DNA of 36,953 bases from Clostridium arbusti SL206 (GCF_000246895.1 NZ_BAEV01000032.1:1-36953), one strand, 5' to 3'. Shown: positions 24,876 to 33,987, numbered from the stretch's first letter. The notes: a model not told the origin generated them from the sequence alone. Program-made: numbers and translations.

Positions 24876-26411
24876 ATGAGTTCAGAATTAATTTATGTAA
24901 AAAATATAACAAAAGTATTTGGAAAAGTTATAGCTAATAATAACATAGATTTTAGTGTTAATGCTGGAGAGATACATGCACTCTTAGGTGAAAATGGCGC
25001 TGGTAAAAGTACTCTTATGAACATGCTGTCAGGGGTTTATACCCCTGACAGTGGTTCTATATTTATTCATGGGAAAAAGGTACATTTTTCATCTCCTAAG
25101 GATTCCATTAAAGCTGGTATAGGAATGGTGTTTCAGCATTTTAAATTAATAGAATCAATGACTGCGAGACAAAATATATTACTTGGACAAAATAACAAAA
25201 TTTTTATTAACGAAAAAAATATTTCTAAAAAAATAGAGGAAGTCTGTGAAAAATTTGGCTTAAATGTAGATTTAGATAAATACGTTTATGATATGTCTGT
25301 GGGCGAAAGACAAAATCTTGAAATTTTAAAAATACTATATAGAGGGGCAGATATTCTTATTTTAGATGAACCTACTTCTGTATTTACACCGCAAGAAACT
25401 AAAAAATTATTCAATATAATGAACAAAATTAAAGAACAGGGATGTGCTGTTATCTTCATAACTCATAAATTGGATGAAGTTATGGAAGTATCAGATAGAA
25501 TAACTATTTTGAGAAAAGGTGAAGCAATTTGTACAGTGGACAAGAAAACTACTAATCCTAAGAAGCTTACTGATTTAATGGTAGGACAAGAAATGGATTT
25601 GTTCATAGATAGAGTTGAATGTAAACCAGGAGAAACAGTTCTTAAGGTTTCAAATTTAAATGTTTCAGGAAATGACAATATTAAACTTTTAAAGGATGTA
25701 AGCTTTGAAATAAAAGAAGGAGAAGTTTTTGGAGTGGCTGGTATTGCGGGCTGTGGTCAAAAAGAGCTTTGTGAGGCTATAACTGGTATTTGCTGTCCAG
25801 ACAGTGGACAAATTGTATTTCAAGGAGAAGATATATCAAGAAAATCTTCTAGAGAAATGATGGAGAATAATATAGCTATTGGGTTCATACCTGAGGATAG
25901 ACTGGGTATGGGGCTCGTTGGTTCTATGAATATAGTGGACAATCTTATGCTTAAAGATTATAAAAAACAAAAAGGATTACTTTTACATAGAAAACTCTTA
26001 ATAGAAAAAGCAAAAAAAATAGTGAAAGATTTAGAAGTAAAAACTCCAGGAATATTTTATCCTATAAGATATTTATCTGGTGGTAATATACAAAAGATAT
26101 TACTTGGAAGAGAACTTAGTTTAAATCCAAAACTGATAGTAATGGCTTATCCTGTGAGAGGGTTAGATGTAAACACTTGTTATACAATTTATAATCTTGT
26201 GAATGAAGAAAAGAAAAAGGGTAATTCTGTATTATTTGTAGGAGAAGATTTAGATGTATTAATGAAACTTTGCGATAGGATTATGGTTTTAAATAGTGGA
26301 AGTGCTACAGGAATCATTGAAGCAAAGGATGCTACAAAAGAAAAGCTAGGAACGCTTATGGTTTCAAATGTAAACAAAGGTGGCGATAATTATGATGATA
26401 CGGCTTGTTAA
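24876..26411 (+). CDS. Nucleoside/purine-type ABC transporter ATPase (double domain)
   Basis: This 511-residue cytoplasmic ATPase has two fused nucleotide-binding domains. Domain 1: Walker A GENGAGKST, signature SVGERQ, Walker B DILILDEPTS. Domain 2: degenerate Walker A GIAGCGQKE, signature LSGGNIQKI, and Walker B region LIVMAYPVRGLDV, in which Tyr-Pro-Val replaces the usual Gln-Pro-Thr. That fits the family habit of one active and one weakened site. The ATG at 24876 follows GTGGAGTGA, 15 bases after the lipoprotein gene. Codons 51-60 hold a perfect GC-rich inverted repeat. It overlaps the next gene by 20 bases. Confidence 0.93.
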   Translation: MSSELIYVKNITKVFGKVIANNNIDFSVNAGEIHALLGENGAGKSTLMNMLSGVYTPDSGSIFIHGKKVHFSSPKDSIKAGIGMVFQHFKLIESMTARQNILLGQNNKIFINEKNISKKIEEVCEKFGLNVDLDKYVYDMSVGERQNLEILKILYRGADILILDEPTSVFTPQETKKLFNIMNKIKEQGCAVIFITHKLDEVMEVSDRITILRKGEAICTVDKKTTNPKKLTDLMVGQEMDLFIDRVECKPGETVLKVSNLNVSGNDNIKLLKDVSFEIKEGEVFGVAGIAGCGQKELCEAITGICCPDSGQIVFQGEDISRKSSREMMENNIAIGFIPEDRLGMGLVGSMNIVDNLMLKDYKKQKGLLLHRKLLIEKAKKIVKDLEVKTPGIFYPIRYLSGGNIQKILLGRELSLNPKLIVMAYPVRGLDVNTCYTIYNLVNEEKKKGNSVLFVGEDLDVLMKLCDRIMVLNSGSATGIIEAKDATKEKLGTLMVSNVNKGGDNYDDTAC

Positions 26412-27468
26412 GAGATCAGATATAAGTAATAGAAAAAGTATGCAAATAAGGATAGCAGCTATAGTTCTTGCACTAATAGTAGTAAGTGTATTTTTAGCTA
26501 TACTTAAACTGAATCCAGCTATGGTATATACAACTATGATACAAGGAGCCTTTGGATCACCTTATAATGTAAGACAAACTATAATAAATGCTATACCACT
26601 ATTGATATCGGCACTTGGTGTGTCTATAGCCTTTAAAATGAAATTTTGGAATATTGGAGGAGAAGGGCAGATAATGATGGGAGCCTTTGGAGCCGCTTTA
26701 GTAGCATTAAAGTTTCCAGATATGTCAAAGCCCATATTACTAATCATAATGCTAATATCAGCTATAGTTTTTGGAGGTATTTGGGCATTTATACCATCAT
26801 TTTTTAGAGTTAATTGGAAAACTAATGAAACTATTACTACTCTTATGATGAATTACATAGCTTTAAAGTTCATAACTTATCTTCAGTATGGACCTTGGAA
26901 GGATAAGGCGGCCTTGGGGTTTCCTAAGATACCAAACTTCTCAGATAATGCCACACTACCAGAAGTATTTGGAATTCATATAGGATGGATAATAGCTATT
27001 ATTATAGCAATACTAGTGTATATATACTTGAATCATACTAAAAAGGGTTATGAAATTTCAGTAATAGGTGAAAGTGAAAATACAGCTATATATTCAGGAA
27101 TAAATATAAAAAGAACAGCTCTTGGAGCTTTGTTCTTAAGTGGAGCTATATGCGGTGTGGCAGGATTTATACAGGCCTCTGCAGTAAGTCATACATTATC
27201 TGTAGAAATAACTGGTGGAGCCGGTAATACAGCTATAATAGTAGCATGGCTTGCTAACCTTAATGCTATAGCAATGATAGTAGTTTCAGTGCTTTTCGCA
27301 GCATTATTGACCGGAGCAAGTTTTATACAGACTGCTTTTGGAATACCACAATCTGCAGCTCTCATTTTGCAATCAACTATTCTTTTCTTTGTATTAGGTA
27401 GTGAATTCTTTATAAGATTTAAAGTTAAACTTGCATCAAAAGGAAAAAAAGCTGAGGAGGTAGCATAA
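26392..27468 (+). CDS. ABC transporter permease 1 (BPD_transp_2 family)
   Basis: This is a membrane subunit of the BMP-type importer, 358 residues with about nine or ten hydrophobic spans. It has the family's KFWNIGGEGQIMMGAF segment near residue 80 and GESENTAIYSGINIKR, the coupling region facing the ATPase. The start is set at the ATG at 26392 with AAAGGTGG upstream, inside the end of the ATPase gene (20-base overlap), implying coupled translation. The stop overlaps the next start as TAATG. Confidence 0.92.
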   Translation: MMIRLVKRSDISNRKSMQIRIAAIVLALIVVSVFLAILKLNPAMVYTTMIQGAFGSPYNVRQTIINAIPLLISALGVSIAFKMKFWNIGGEGQIMMGAFGAALVALKFPDMSKPILLIIMLISAIVFGGIWAFIPSFFRVNWKTNETITTLMMNYIALKFITYLQYGPWKDKAALGFPKIPNFSDNATLPEVFGIHIGWIIAIIIAILVYIYLNHTKKGYEISVIGESENTAIYSGINIKRTALGALFLSGAICGVAGFIQASAVSHTLSVEITGGAGNTAIIVAWLANLNAIAMIVVSVLFAALLTGASFIQTAFGIPQSAALILQSTILFFVLGSEFFIRFKVKLASKGKKAEEVA

Positions 27469-28397
27469 TGAGTTGGTTAATTAGTTTTTTAACAGCAGCA
27501 GTAGTCGCAGGAACACCACTACTTTTTGGAACTCTAGGAGAGATAATTACAGAAAAAGCAGGCCATTTAAATCTGGGGGTAGAGGGTATAATGCTGATGG
27601 GAGCTGTAATTGGATTCATTGTTGGATTTAAAACAGGAAGCCCAATTTTAGCATTAATTGGAGCTATGGCAGCAGGGGCTGTAGGTGGACTTATATATGC
27701 ATTTTTAACTGTAGGACTTAGAGCGAATCAGGTGGTCTCAGGACTTACTCTAACTATTTTTGGAAGTGGATTTTCCAGCATGGTAGGTGCAAAGATGGTT
27801 GGAAAAATTGCTCCTGAGTCTATAAAAAATGCCTTTGATCCTATAAATGTACCCTTACTATCTAAAATACCATTTATAGGTCCAATATTTTTTACTCATG
27901 ATATTTTTGTGTATTTAGGATATATATGTGCTATTGTAATGGGAATATATTTATATAAAACCTCCAAGGGTTTAAACTTAACTGCAGTAGGTGAAAATCC
28001 AGCAGCAGCAGATGCGGCAAGTATAAATGTAAATTTGTATAAATATGTGCATATATTATTAGGAGGAGCGCTTTGTGGCTTAGGTGGAGCTTATTTATCT
28101 TTAGTTTATGTACCAACTTGGCAGGATAATGTTACAGCGGGAAGAGGTTGGATTGCAGTGGCTCTTGTAATATTTGCAGGTTGGAATCCAATTAAAGCTA
28201 TCATTGGGGCTTTTTTCTTTGGAGGACTGGACATAATAGGATTTAGATTAGCTAAACCCATAATATCACAGTATTTAATTAATGCAGTACCTTATTTAGC
28301 AACCTTTGTAATACTTGTAGTAGTTTCTATGAAAAAATCAAAGAAAAATGCACCACCACAAGCTCTTGGAAATGCTTATTTTAGGGAAGAGAGATAG
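27468..28397 (+). CDS. ABC transporter permease 2 (BPD_transp_2 family)
   Basis: This is the second membrane subunit of the importer, 309 residues, with about eight or nine spans. Characteristic stretches are LGEIITEKAGHLNLGVEGIM near residue 20 and the coupling segment AVGENPAAADAASINVNLYKY at about 175-195. GAGGAGG lies before the ATG. The pairing of a longer and a shorter permease after a double ATPase and a BMP lipoprotein is the standard YufNOPQ-type layout. The xdhC gene starts 24 bases later. Confidence 0.93.
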   Translation: MSWLISFLTAAVVAGTPLLFGTLGEIITEKAGHLNLGVEGIMLMGAVIGFIVGFKTGSPILALIGAMAAGAVGGLIYAFLTVGLRANQVVSGLTLTIFGSGFSSMVGAKMVGKIAPESIKNAFDPINVPLLSKIPFIGPIFFTHDIFVYLGYICAIVMGIYLYKTSKGLNLTAVGENPAAADAASINVNLYKYVHILLGGALCGLGGAYLSLVYVPTWQDNVTAGRGWIAVALVIFAGWNPIKAIIGAFFFGGLDIIGFRLAKPIISQYLINAVPYLATFVILVVVSMKKSKKNAPPQALGNAYFREER

Positions 28398-28421
28398 TAT
28401 TAGAAAGTAGGAGGACGTTTA

Positions 28422-29435
28422 ATGAAAGAATTGTTTAAAAAGATATGTGATTCATTAAAAGAGGGAGAGCCATTAGTTTGTGCAACTATATTTGGAAGTC
28501 TTGGTTCTTCACCTCGTACCTCTGGTGCTAAGATGATAATATTTAAGGATAATAGTATTTTTGGCACCATTGGCGGAGGGAGATTAGAGTCACAGGTCTT
28601 AACAAAATCAATAGAAGTATTCTATAGTAAAAGAAATGTTACTATGCATTTTGATTTAAATGGATTAAAAGAAACGGATATGATATGTGGTGGAGAAGTA
28701 GAAGTTTTATTGGAATATCTAGATCCTAGGGATGTAGATGTCTATAAAACTTCTCTTCAGTCTATAGAGGAAAATAAAAAGGCACAATTTATAACTGTTT
28801 TAAATAAAGAAAATTTATCTATAAAGAGATACCTATGTACTTATTCAAAACTTGGCGCACCAGAAGGTATAGATAAAATACTTTATAATAAGTTAAAAGC
28901 CAATTTGGGGAGAAAACAGCTTAAAACTGTAGATATAGATAATAATACTTATATTATTGAATCTATTTCAAATAATGAAGTTCTATATATATTTGGAGCA
29001 GGACACATATCTGAAAAGCTAGCAAGCTTAACTAAAATGGTGGATTTTAAAACAGTAGTGATAGATGATAGAGAAATTTTTGCAAATAGAGACAGATTCC
29101 CATCAGTAGATGATATTAAGATACTAGATTCTTTTGATAAACCTTTTAACATTAAAATTGATGAGGACACTTATATAGTTGCCATAACAAGAGGCCATGC
29201 TTGTGATCTAAAGGTAATGAAACAAATATTAAAATCAAAGGCCAAGTATATAGGGATGATAGGGAGCAAGAGAAAGAGAGTAGAAATATGTTCAAAACTT
29301 AAGGAATCAGGATATGAGGATAAAGATTTTTTAAGAATTCACTCTCCTGTAGGTATAGAAATTAATGCAGATACGCCAGCAGAAATAGCTGTAAGTATCG
29401 CGGCAGAGCTTATTAAAGTGAGGGGAGAAAAATGA
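28422..29435 (+). CDS. xdhC: XdhC/CoxI family molybdenum hydroxylase maturation factor
   Basis: XdhC binds molybdopterin cofactor, promotes its sulfuration and delivers it to xanthine dehydrogenase-type enzymes. The 337-residue product has the N-terminal domain (GSSPRTSGAKMIIF, GTIGGGRLE, the MICGGEVEVLLEYL block) and the C-terminal Rossmann domain (YIFGAGHISEKLASL near 190, ITRGHACDLKVMKQIL, YIGMIGSKRKR, HSPVGIEINADTPAEIAVSI). AGGAGGA precedes the ATG. It lies in the importer operon and overlaps the next gene by four bases. No hydroxylase subunit is present in the window, so its client must be encoded elsewhere. Confidence 0.93.
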   Translation: MKELFKKICDSLKEGEPLVCATIFGSLGSSPRTSGAKMIIFKDNSIFGTIGGGRLESQVLTKSIEVFYSKRNVTMHFDLNGLKETDMICGGEVEVLLEYLDPRDVDVYKTSLQSIEENKKAQFITVLNKENLSIKRYLCTYSKLGAPEGIDKILYNKLKANLGRKQLKTVDIDNNTYIIESISNNEVLYIFGAGHISEKLASLTKMVDFKTVVIDDREIFANRDRFPSVDDIKILDSFDKPFNIKIDEDTYIVAITRGHACDLKVMKQILKSKAKYIGMIGSKRKRVEICSKLKESGYEDKDFLRIHSPVGIEINADTPAEIAVSIAAELIKVRGEK

Positions 29436-30406
29436 AAACCATAAATATAGAAGAGGCCATAGGACTTCCAATATATCATGATATTACACAAGTTATTCCA
29501 GGAGAATTCAAGGGTGTAGCGTTTAAAAAAGGTCATGTAATCGAAAAAAGGGATATTAGTATATTAAAATCTATGGGTAAAGAACATGTTTATGTAAGTG
29601 ATATACCAGAGGGTTTTATACATGAAGATGATTGTGCAATAAGGATTGCCAAAGCTATTTGTAATAACGAGAATTATAATATAAGTGACGTGCAGGAAGG
29701 CAAAATAAATATATCTTCAAAGATAGATGGAGTTTTCAAAGTTGATGAGAAAAAGCTTTATAATCTTAATGAAATAGAACACGTTACTATAACAACCATT
29801 CATAATAACACAGTGGTGTCAAAAGGACAAAAGCTTGTTGGTGAAAGAATAATACCTTTATATACTAAGAAAGAAAACATAGAGAGATTAGAAAAGTTGT
29901 GTGCTGATCAGGGTGTCTTTAAAGTAATGCCATTCATAAAGCAAAAGATACATTTGATAATTACAGGCACTGAAATATTTAATGGTACTATTAAAGATAA
30001 ATTCTATGATACCCTAAAGCCTAAGTTTGAACACTATGGTTGTAATATTTCAAAAGTAGTAAAGGTACCTGATGATAAGCAGTGGATAAAAAGAGAAATA
30101 AGAAATGCTATTAGTGAAGGTGCAGATATGGTGGTTTGTACAGGCGGGATGTCTGTAGATGAGGATGATTTAACTCCTGTGGCAATAAAAGAAGAGGTAG
30201 AAAAATTAGTCATTCATGGAGTACCAGTGCAACCTGGCAATATGTTTTTGCTTGCCTATGAAAAGGCTATACCAGTTATGGGTATAGCTACGGCAGCAAT
30301 TTTTCATGAAAAAACTGTATTTGATATAGTTTTTCCACTTTTAGCTTGCAAAGAAAAACTAGATAGAGAATTTTTTCTGAGATTAGCTGTAGGTGGATTG
30401 CTTTAA
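29432..30406 (+). CDS. MoeA-like molybdopterin-binding protein
   Basis: A 324-residue protein with a C-terminal MoCF/MogA-type fold: LIITGTEIFNGTIKDKF (about 172-188), VVCTGGMSVDEDDLTP (about 231-246) and GVPVQPGNMFLLAY, the cofactor-binding motifs of MoeA and MoaB. The N-terminal half (VIPGEFKGVAFKKGHVIEKR) resembles the short MoeA-like proteins that accompany molybdenum hydroxylases, rather than full-length MoeA. It probably handles the cofactor with XdhC. Its ATGA overlap with xdhC and the perfect terminator downstream make it the last gene of the operon. Confidence 0.87.
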   Translation: MKTINIEEAIGLPIYHDITQVIPGEFKGVAFKKGHVIEKRDISILKSMGKEHVYVSDIPEGFIHEDDCAIRIAKAICNNENYNISDVQEGKINISSKIDGVFKVDEKKLYNLNEIEHVTITTIHNNTVVSKGQKLVGERIIPLYTKKENIERLEKLCADQGVFKVMPFIKQKIHLIITGTEIFNGTIKDKFYDTLKPKFEHYGCNISKVVKVPDDKQWIKREIRNAISEGADMVVCTGGMSVDEDDLTPVAIKEEVEKLVIHGVPVQPGNMFLLAYEKAIPVMGIATAAIFHEKTVFDIVFPLLACKEKLDREFFLRLAVGGLL

Positions 30407-30429
30407 ATAAATATAAAAGTCACAGAATT

Positions 30430-30462
30430 AAAAGGAACAACTCGGTTTGAGTTGTTCCTTTT
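30430..30462. terminator. Bidirectional terminator, end of importer operon and of the LysR gene
   Basis: A perfect 14-bp stem AAAAGGAACAACTC/GAGTTGTTCCTTTT with loop GGTTT, placed between the convergent MoeA-like and LysR genes; T-rich tails exist on both strands within the arms. Confidence 0.88.
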
Positions 30463-30514
30463 CACATATAAACAAAAAATATATAATTTCAAAAATTTTT
30501 AATAGGTACATAGG

Positions 30515-31417
30515 TTATTTATTAGTTTTTTTACTGAAGTATTCGATAAAATGAGATGCAGCAGTGGATAAATAACGGTTTTTCATCCAGATTAAAGCGG
30601 ACTTAGATTCTATGGATGGTTGAACAATTTCTCTGATTTCAAGATTTGTATTGTACATAAGTGTTGAAGATGTCCTTGGCACTAAAGCTATACCAATACC
30701 TGCATTTGCCCAGGTAAGGGATGATACAATGTCATCGTTTTTACATATTATTTTTGGTTTAAAACCAAATTTACTGCAGGCTTCGCTTATTACAGTTTCA
30801 AATCTTCTGTGTATTATAAGAGGCATATCTCTGAGTTCTTCTAGGGATATAGTATCTTTATATATTCCTTTATATAATTCTGGTTTAGCTACGGTCACCA
30901 TAGTATCATGAGTATGACTTTTTAACTGGCTATTATCTATATATAATGAGTTATAAAGTTTAGAATTAAAAGGAGTACGTACAAAGCCTAGTTCTATAAT
31001 TCCGTTATTTAACAATTCCATTATTCTAAAACTACTTCCGTCCCAAACTTGAAAATTTATATTAGGATATTTTTCATGGAAGTCATGTATTTTTTCAGGT
31101 AATACTATAATGGCAGAGGAGCCTACAGTACCAATATTAAGAGTACCTTCAAGGCCCTTATTTAAATCTTTTAATTCTTTTTCTGTTGCAGTAACTAATT
31201 CCAGTATTTGTTCGGATTTATTTCTAAGGATAATACCTGCTTCTGTTAATTCTACATTTCTGCTATTTCTTATGAGTAGTTTAACTCCCAATTCAGTTTC
31301 TAAAGCCTTTAATTGTTGACTAAGTGGTGGCTGTGATATATTTAATCGTTTGGCAGCAGCAGTTATTTGACCTTCTTCAGCAACAGCTAGAAAGTATTTA
31401 AGTTGTCTAATATCCAT
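30515..31417 (-). CDS. LysR family transcriptional regulator
   Basis: A 300-residue regulator with an N-terminal winged helix-turn-helix (MDIRQLKYFLAVAEEGQITAAAKRLNISQPPLSQQLKALE, a textbook LysR start, residues 1-40) and a two-lobed effector-binding domain. AAAGGAG precedes the ATG. It is divergent from the MFS transporter gene with a 211-base gap that holds two identical palindromes, so it probably controls that gene and itself. The inducer is unknown; the QPPLSQQ helix type is common to BenM/CynR-like members. Confidence 0.94.
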   Translation of the reverse strand: MDIRQLKYFLAVAEEGQITAAAKRLNISQPPLSQQLKALETELGVKLLIRNSRNVELTEAGIILRNKSEQILELVTATEKELKDLNKGLEGTLNIGTVGSSAIIVLPEKIHDFHEKYPNINFQVWDGSSFRIMELLNNGIIELGFVRTPFNSKLYNSLYIDNSQLKSHTHDTMVTVAKPELYKGIYKDTISLEELRDMPLIIHRRFETVISEACSKFGFKPKIICKNDDIVSSLTWANAGIGIALVPRTSSTLMYNTNLEIREIVQPSIESKSALIWMKNRYLSTAASHFIEYFSKKTNK

Positions 31418-31446
31418 TGTATAATCTCCTTTATATTCATACGTTT

Positions 31447-31503
31447 TTCATATGAATTGATATATATTAAATATTTTTCATATGAATGTGTTTTTGTTAT
31501 AAT
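31447..31503. promoter_or_regulatory. Twin palindromes and promoter in the LysR-MFS intergenic region
   Basis: TTCATATGAA occurs at 31447-31456 and 31477-31486, 30 bases apart, about three helical turns. The second overlaps a -35 TTTTCA (31475-31480) that is 17 bases before a perfect TATAAT (31498-31503) facing the MFS gene. This is the expected arrangement for LysR control. Confidence 0.65.
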
Positions 31504-31628
31504 AATAAGAAAAATATTAAATTTTATCAATAAAAATTGTGTAATTTTATCAAAAAAATATTTTTAGTTATGATTTTATGAAAGATTATCAATAAAAACT
31601 TGATTATTGTAATAAAAGGAGAGAAAAA

Positions 31629-32804
31629 ATGAGCCGTTACATTAAATTATTAACATCAGGGCATCTAATTACAGATATCTACCAAGGAGCATTACCTGCA
31701 ATGCTACCATTTCTTATTACAGAAAAGCATCTTAGTTATGCTGCAGCTGCTTTTCTAATTTTTGCAGCTAATCTTAGTTCATCTATAGTACAGCCCTTGT
31801 TTGGTATTTATTCAGACAAAATTTCTGCTCCATGGACATTACCTCTTGGTATTTTACTTGGAGGACTTGGCATAGGCGCAGCAGGAATTACTTCTAACTA
31901 TTGGCTCATAGCTGTTGCAGTAGCGGTAAGTGGTGTGGGTATAGCTGCATTTCATCCAGAAGGAGCTCGCCTAGCAAATAAGTTTGCTGGCAAAAATAAG
32001 GCTACCAGTGTCAGTACATTTGCCGCAGGAGGAAATATAGGTTTCGCTGTAGGACCTATTATAACTACTGAAATATTATTATTATTTGGATTAAAGGGAA
32101 CAATTATTCTATGTATACCAGCTATAATTATGAGTTTAATTTTATTATCACAATTAAAAAGTTTTTCCTCAAAATTACAGAAGGTTAGTGAAGAGACTGT
32201 GGAAAGAGGCGTTGTTAATACCCCAGACGAATGGAAACCTTTTGTAAACTTAACGGCAACACTTCTCTGCCGTGCTATAGTATTCTTTGGACTTAATACA
32301 TTCTTGCCTCTTTATTGGATACATGTACTTGGTGAATCTGAAAGATCAGGAAGTATGGCTTTATCTATTTTAATTATTGTAGGTGCTATTGCAACTCTTA
32401 TAGCGGGACGTGTATCAGACAGAGTGGGACATAAAAAGGTAGTAATAGCTGGATATGCTGCGTTAATACCATTACTATTTATATTTATAAATGTTCACAA
32501 TGTTGCTATTGCAACAGCTCTATTAGTACCAATAGGTTTTGCGCTTTATACTCCATTTAGCCCAATGGTAGTACTTGGACAAAAATATCTACCAAATCGT
32601 ATGGGTCTAGCATCTGGAGTTACTTTGGGGCTGGCAGTAACTATGGGAGGAGTAGTTTCACCACTACTTGGATGGATATCAGATAATCATGGAATACATG
32701 CAGCTGTATCTAGTTTAACCATTGTACCTATTATTGCAGTATTTTTGGCTTCAATGTTACCTAAACCAAAAATAGACTTAATTAAGGTATATGAAAATAA
32801 ATAA
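31629..32804 (+). CDS. MFS transporter, fosmidomycin-resistance (Fsr)-like
   Basis: A 391-residue major facilitator protein with about twelve spans. The N-terminal LLTSGHLITDIYQGALPAML, GIYSDKISAPW loop and AFHPEGARLANKFAGKNKATSVSTFAAGGNIGFAVGP region match the Fsr branch of drug/aromatic exporters. The second half has GRVSDRVGHKK. AAGGAGAG precedes the ATG. The final residues KVYENK and the stop codon are encoded by the first 20 bases of family 1 copy G, so the original C-terminus was replaced or trimmed. Whether it exports a drug or a metabolite of the neighbouring pathway is unknown. Confidence 0.88.
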   Translation: MSRYIKLLTSGHLITDIYQGALPAMLPFLITEKHLSYAAAAFLIFAANLSSSIVQPLFGIYSDKISAPWTLPLGILLGGLGIGAAGITSNYWLIAVAVAVSGVGIAAFHPEGARLANKFAGKNKATSVSTFAAGGNIGFAVGPIITTEILLLFGLKGTIILCIPAIIMSLILLSQLKSFSSKLQKVSEETVERGVVNTPDEWKPFVNLTATLLCRAIVFFGLNTFLPLYWIHVLGESERSGSMALSILIIVGAIATLIAGRVSDRVGHKKVVIAGYAALIPLLFIFINVHNVAIATALLVPIGFALYTPFSPMVVLGQKYLPNRMGLASGVTLGLAVTMGGVVSPLLGWISDNHGIHAAVSSLTIVPIIAVFLASMLPKPKIDLIKVYENK

Positions 32805-32944
32805 CAAGTGAAAGATACGACGTATATTTTGAATCATACAAGGAAACAGGTTCTGATGATAGTGGTGCTATCAGAGGGTTCTGTTAACGTAGTAGGATTC
32901 AAAATAGACTAGTATACTGACTAGTTATTTATTTGAACATGCCT
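32785..32944 (+). repeat. Family 1 palindromic element, copy G, overlapping the MFS gene
   Basis: A 160-bp copy starting AGGTATATGAAAATAAATAA, one base off the usual AGGCAT end. Its first 20 bases are the last six codons and the TAA of the MFS gene. Its tip is TGATAG-TGGTG-CTATCA. Confidence 0.9.
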
Positions 32945-32996
32945 AAGGTTAAAGAAAAAGTAAATAGTTCCATGTCTATAGATAATAATTTATAAT

Positions 32997-33080
32997 GGTG
33001 GACATAACAGCGATACGTCCCTAGATAATTCATATAAGATCAGTGGCAGTACAAACTATTACTAAGTAAGATTTATTGAT
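32997..33080 (+). repeat. Family 2 structured element, copy 2 (3' part, decayed)
   Basis: GATAACAGC-like ATAACAGCGATACGTCCCTA, then GATAATTCAT, and at the end ACTAAGTAAGATTTATTGAT, follow copy 1 closely, but the 5' part is missing and the terminal hairpin arms no longer pair well. It lies 52 bases after family 1 copy G and just before the dehydrogenase gene. Confidence 0.65.
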
Positions 33081-33117
33081 CAGTTACTTAATATAGAAAA
33101 TACGTGGAGGGATAGAG

Positions 33118-33987
33118 ATGAAAATAGGATTTATAGGATTAGGTGTCATGGGTAAAAATATGGCTAACAATATATTGAAAAATGGACATGAACTTAAAGT
33201 TTATGATGTATCAGAGGAGATTGTTAAGGAGTTTCAGGATAGAGGGGCATTAGTTGGAGAAAATCCTGCTGAGGTTGCCAAAGAAGCTGATGTTGTAATG
33301 ACATCTCTTCCAAATTCTGAAATAGTTAAAAATGTTATTCTAGGTGAAAAGGGAGTTCTAAAAGGGGCAAGACCTGGAACTATAATAATAGATTTAAGCA
33401 GTATTACTCCAAAAGCTATTCAGGATATAGCAAAGGCTGCTGAAAAAAATGATGTTGAAGTAATAGATGCTCCTGTAAGTGGTGGTTCTATCGGCGCTGA
33501 AAAAGGTACATTAACTATTATGGCCGGAGGAAAAAGAGAAGTAGTTAATAGTGTAACTGATCTTTTAAAGAATATAGGAGAAAAAGTTTATTACGTAGGT
33601 AACGTAGGTGCAGGAGATACCGTGAAATTGGTAAATAATCTTCTACTGGGCGCAAATATGGCAGCTGTATCAGAGGCTCTTACCTTGGGGATGAAAGCTG
33701 GCCTAGATGCGGATATATTATTTGAAGTTATTAGTAAGAGTTCTGGTACTTCCTATGCTTTAACTTCTAAATATGAGAAATTTATAAAAGAGAAAAATTT
33801 TAAGCCAGGATTTATGGTGGATTTACAGTATAAAGACTTGCAACTTGCAATAGATACTGCAAAGGATTTAAGAATGCCTTTACCTATAGGAAATTTAACT
33901 CAGCAGATGTATGAAATGGCCAGAAGTGAAGATATGGGTAAAGAGGATATTTCAGCAATGATGAAAGTTTATGAGAAGTGGTTGTAA
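33118..33987 (+). CDS. Beta-hydroxyacid dehydrogenase (HIBADH family; 2-(hydroxymethyl)glutarate dehydrogenase-like)
   Basis: A 289-residue NAD(P)-dependent dehydrogenase. The N-terminal Rossmann domain has GFIGLGVMGKNMANNI; the substrate loop is DAPVSGGSIGAEKGTLTIMAGG and the catalytic Lys lies in GAGDTVKLVNNLLLG. As a family these reduce tartronate semialdehyde, methylmalonate semialdehyde or 2-formylglutarate. The overall sequence, as I recall it, is close to the Eubacterium barkeri 2-(hydroxymethyl)glutarate dehydrogenase of nicotinate fermentation, which fits the next gene. Tartronate semialdehyde reductase is the main alternative. GTGGAGGGA precedes the ATG. Confidence 0.85.
   Translation: MKIGFIGLGVMGKNMANNILKNGHELKVYDVSEEIVKEFQDRGALVGENPAEVAKEADVVMTSLPNSEIVKNVILGEKGVLKGARPGTIIIDLSSITPKAIQDIAKAAEKNDVEVIDAPVSGGSIGAEKGTLTIMAGGKREVVNSVTDLLKNIGEKVYYVGNVGAGDTVKLVNNLLLGANMAAVSEALTLGMKAGLDADILFEVISKSSGTSYALTSKYEKFIKEKNFKPGFMVDLQYKDLQLAIDTAKDLRMPLPIGNLTQQMYEMARSEDMGKEDISAMMKVYEKWL

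Noticed and set aside
31524-31598. TTATCAAWAAAA words before the MFS gene as sites for the sigma-54 activator
   Set aside because: Three words occur (31524, 31548, 31586), but none has the second half-site, there is no -24/-12 promoter, and a sigma-A promoter with LysR-type palindromes explains the region.
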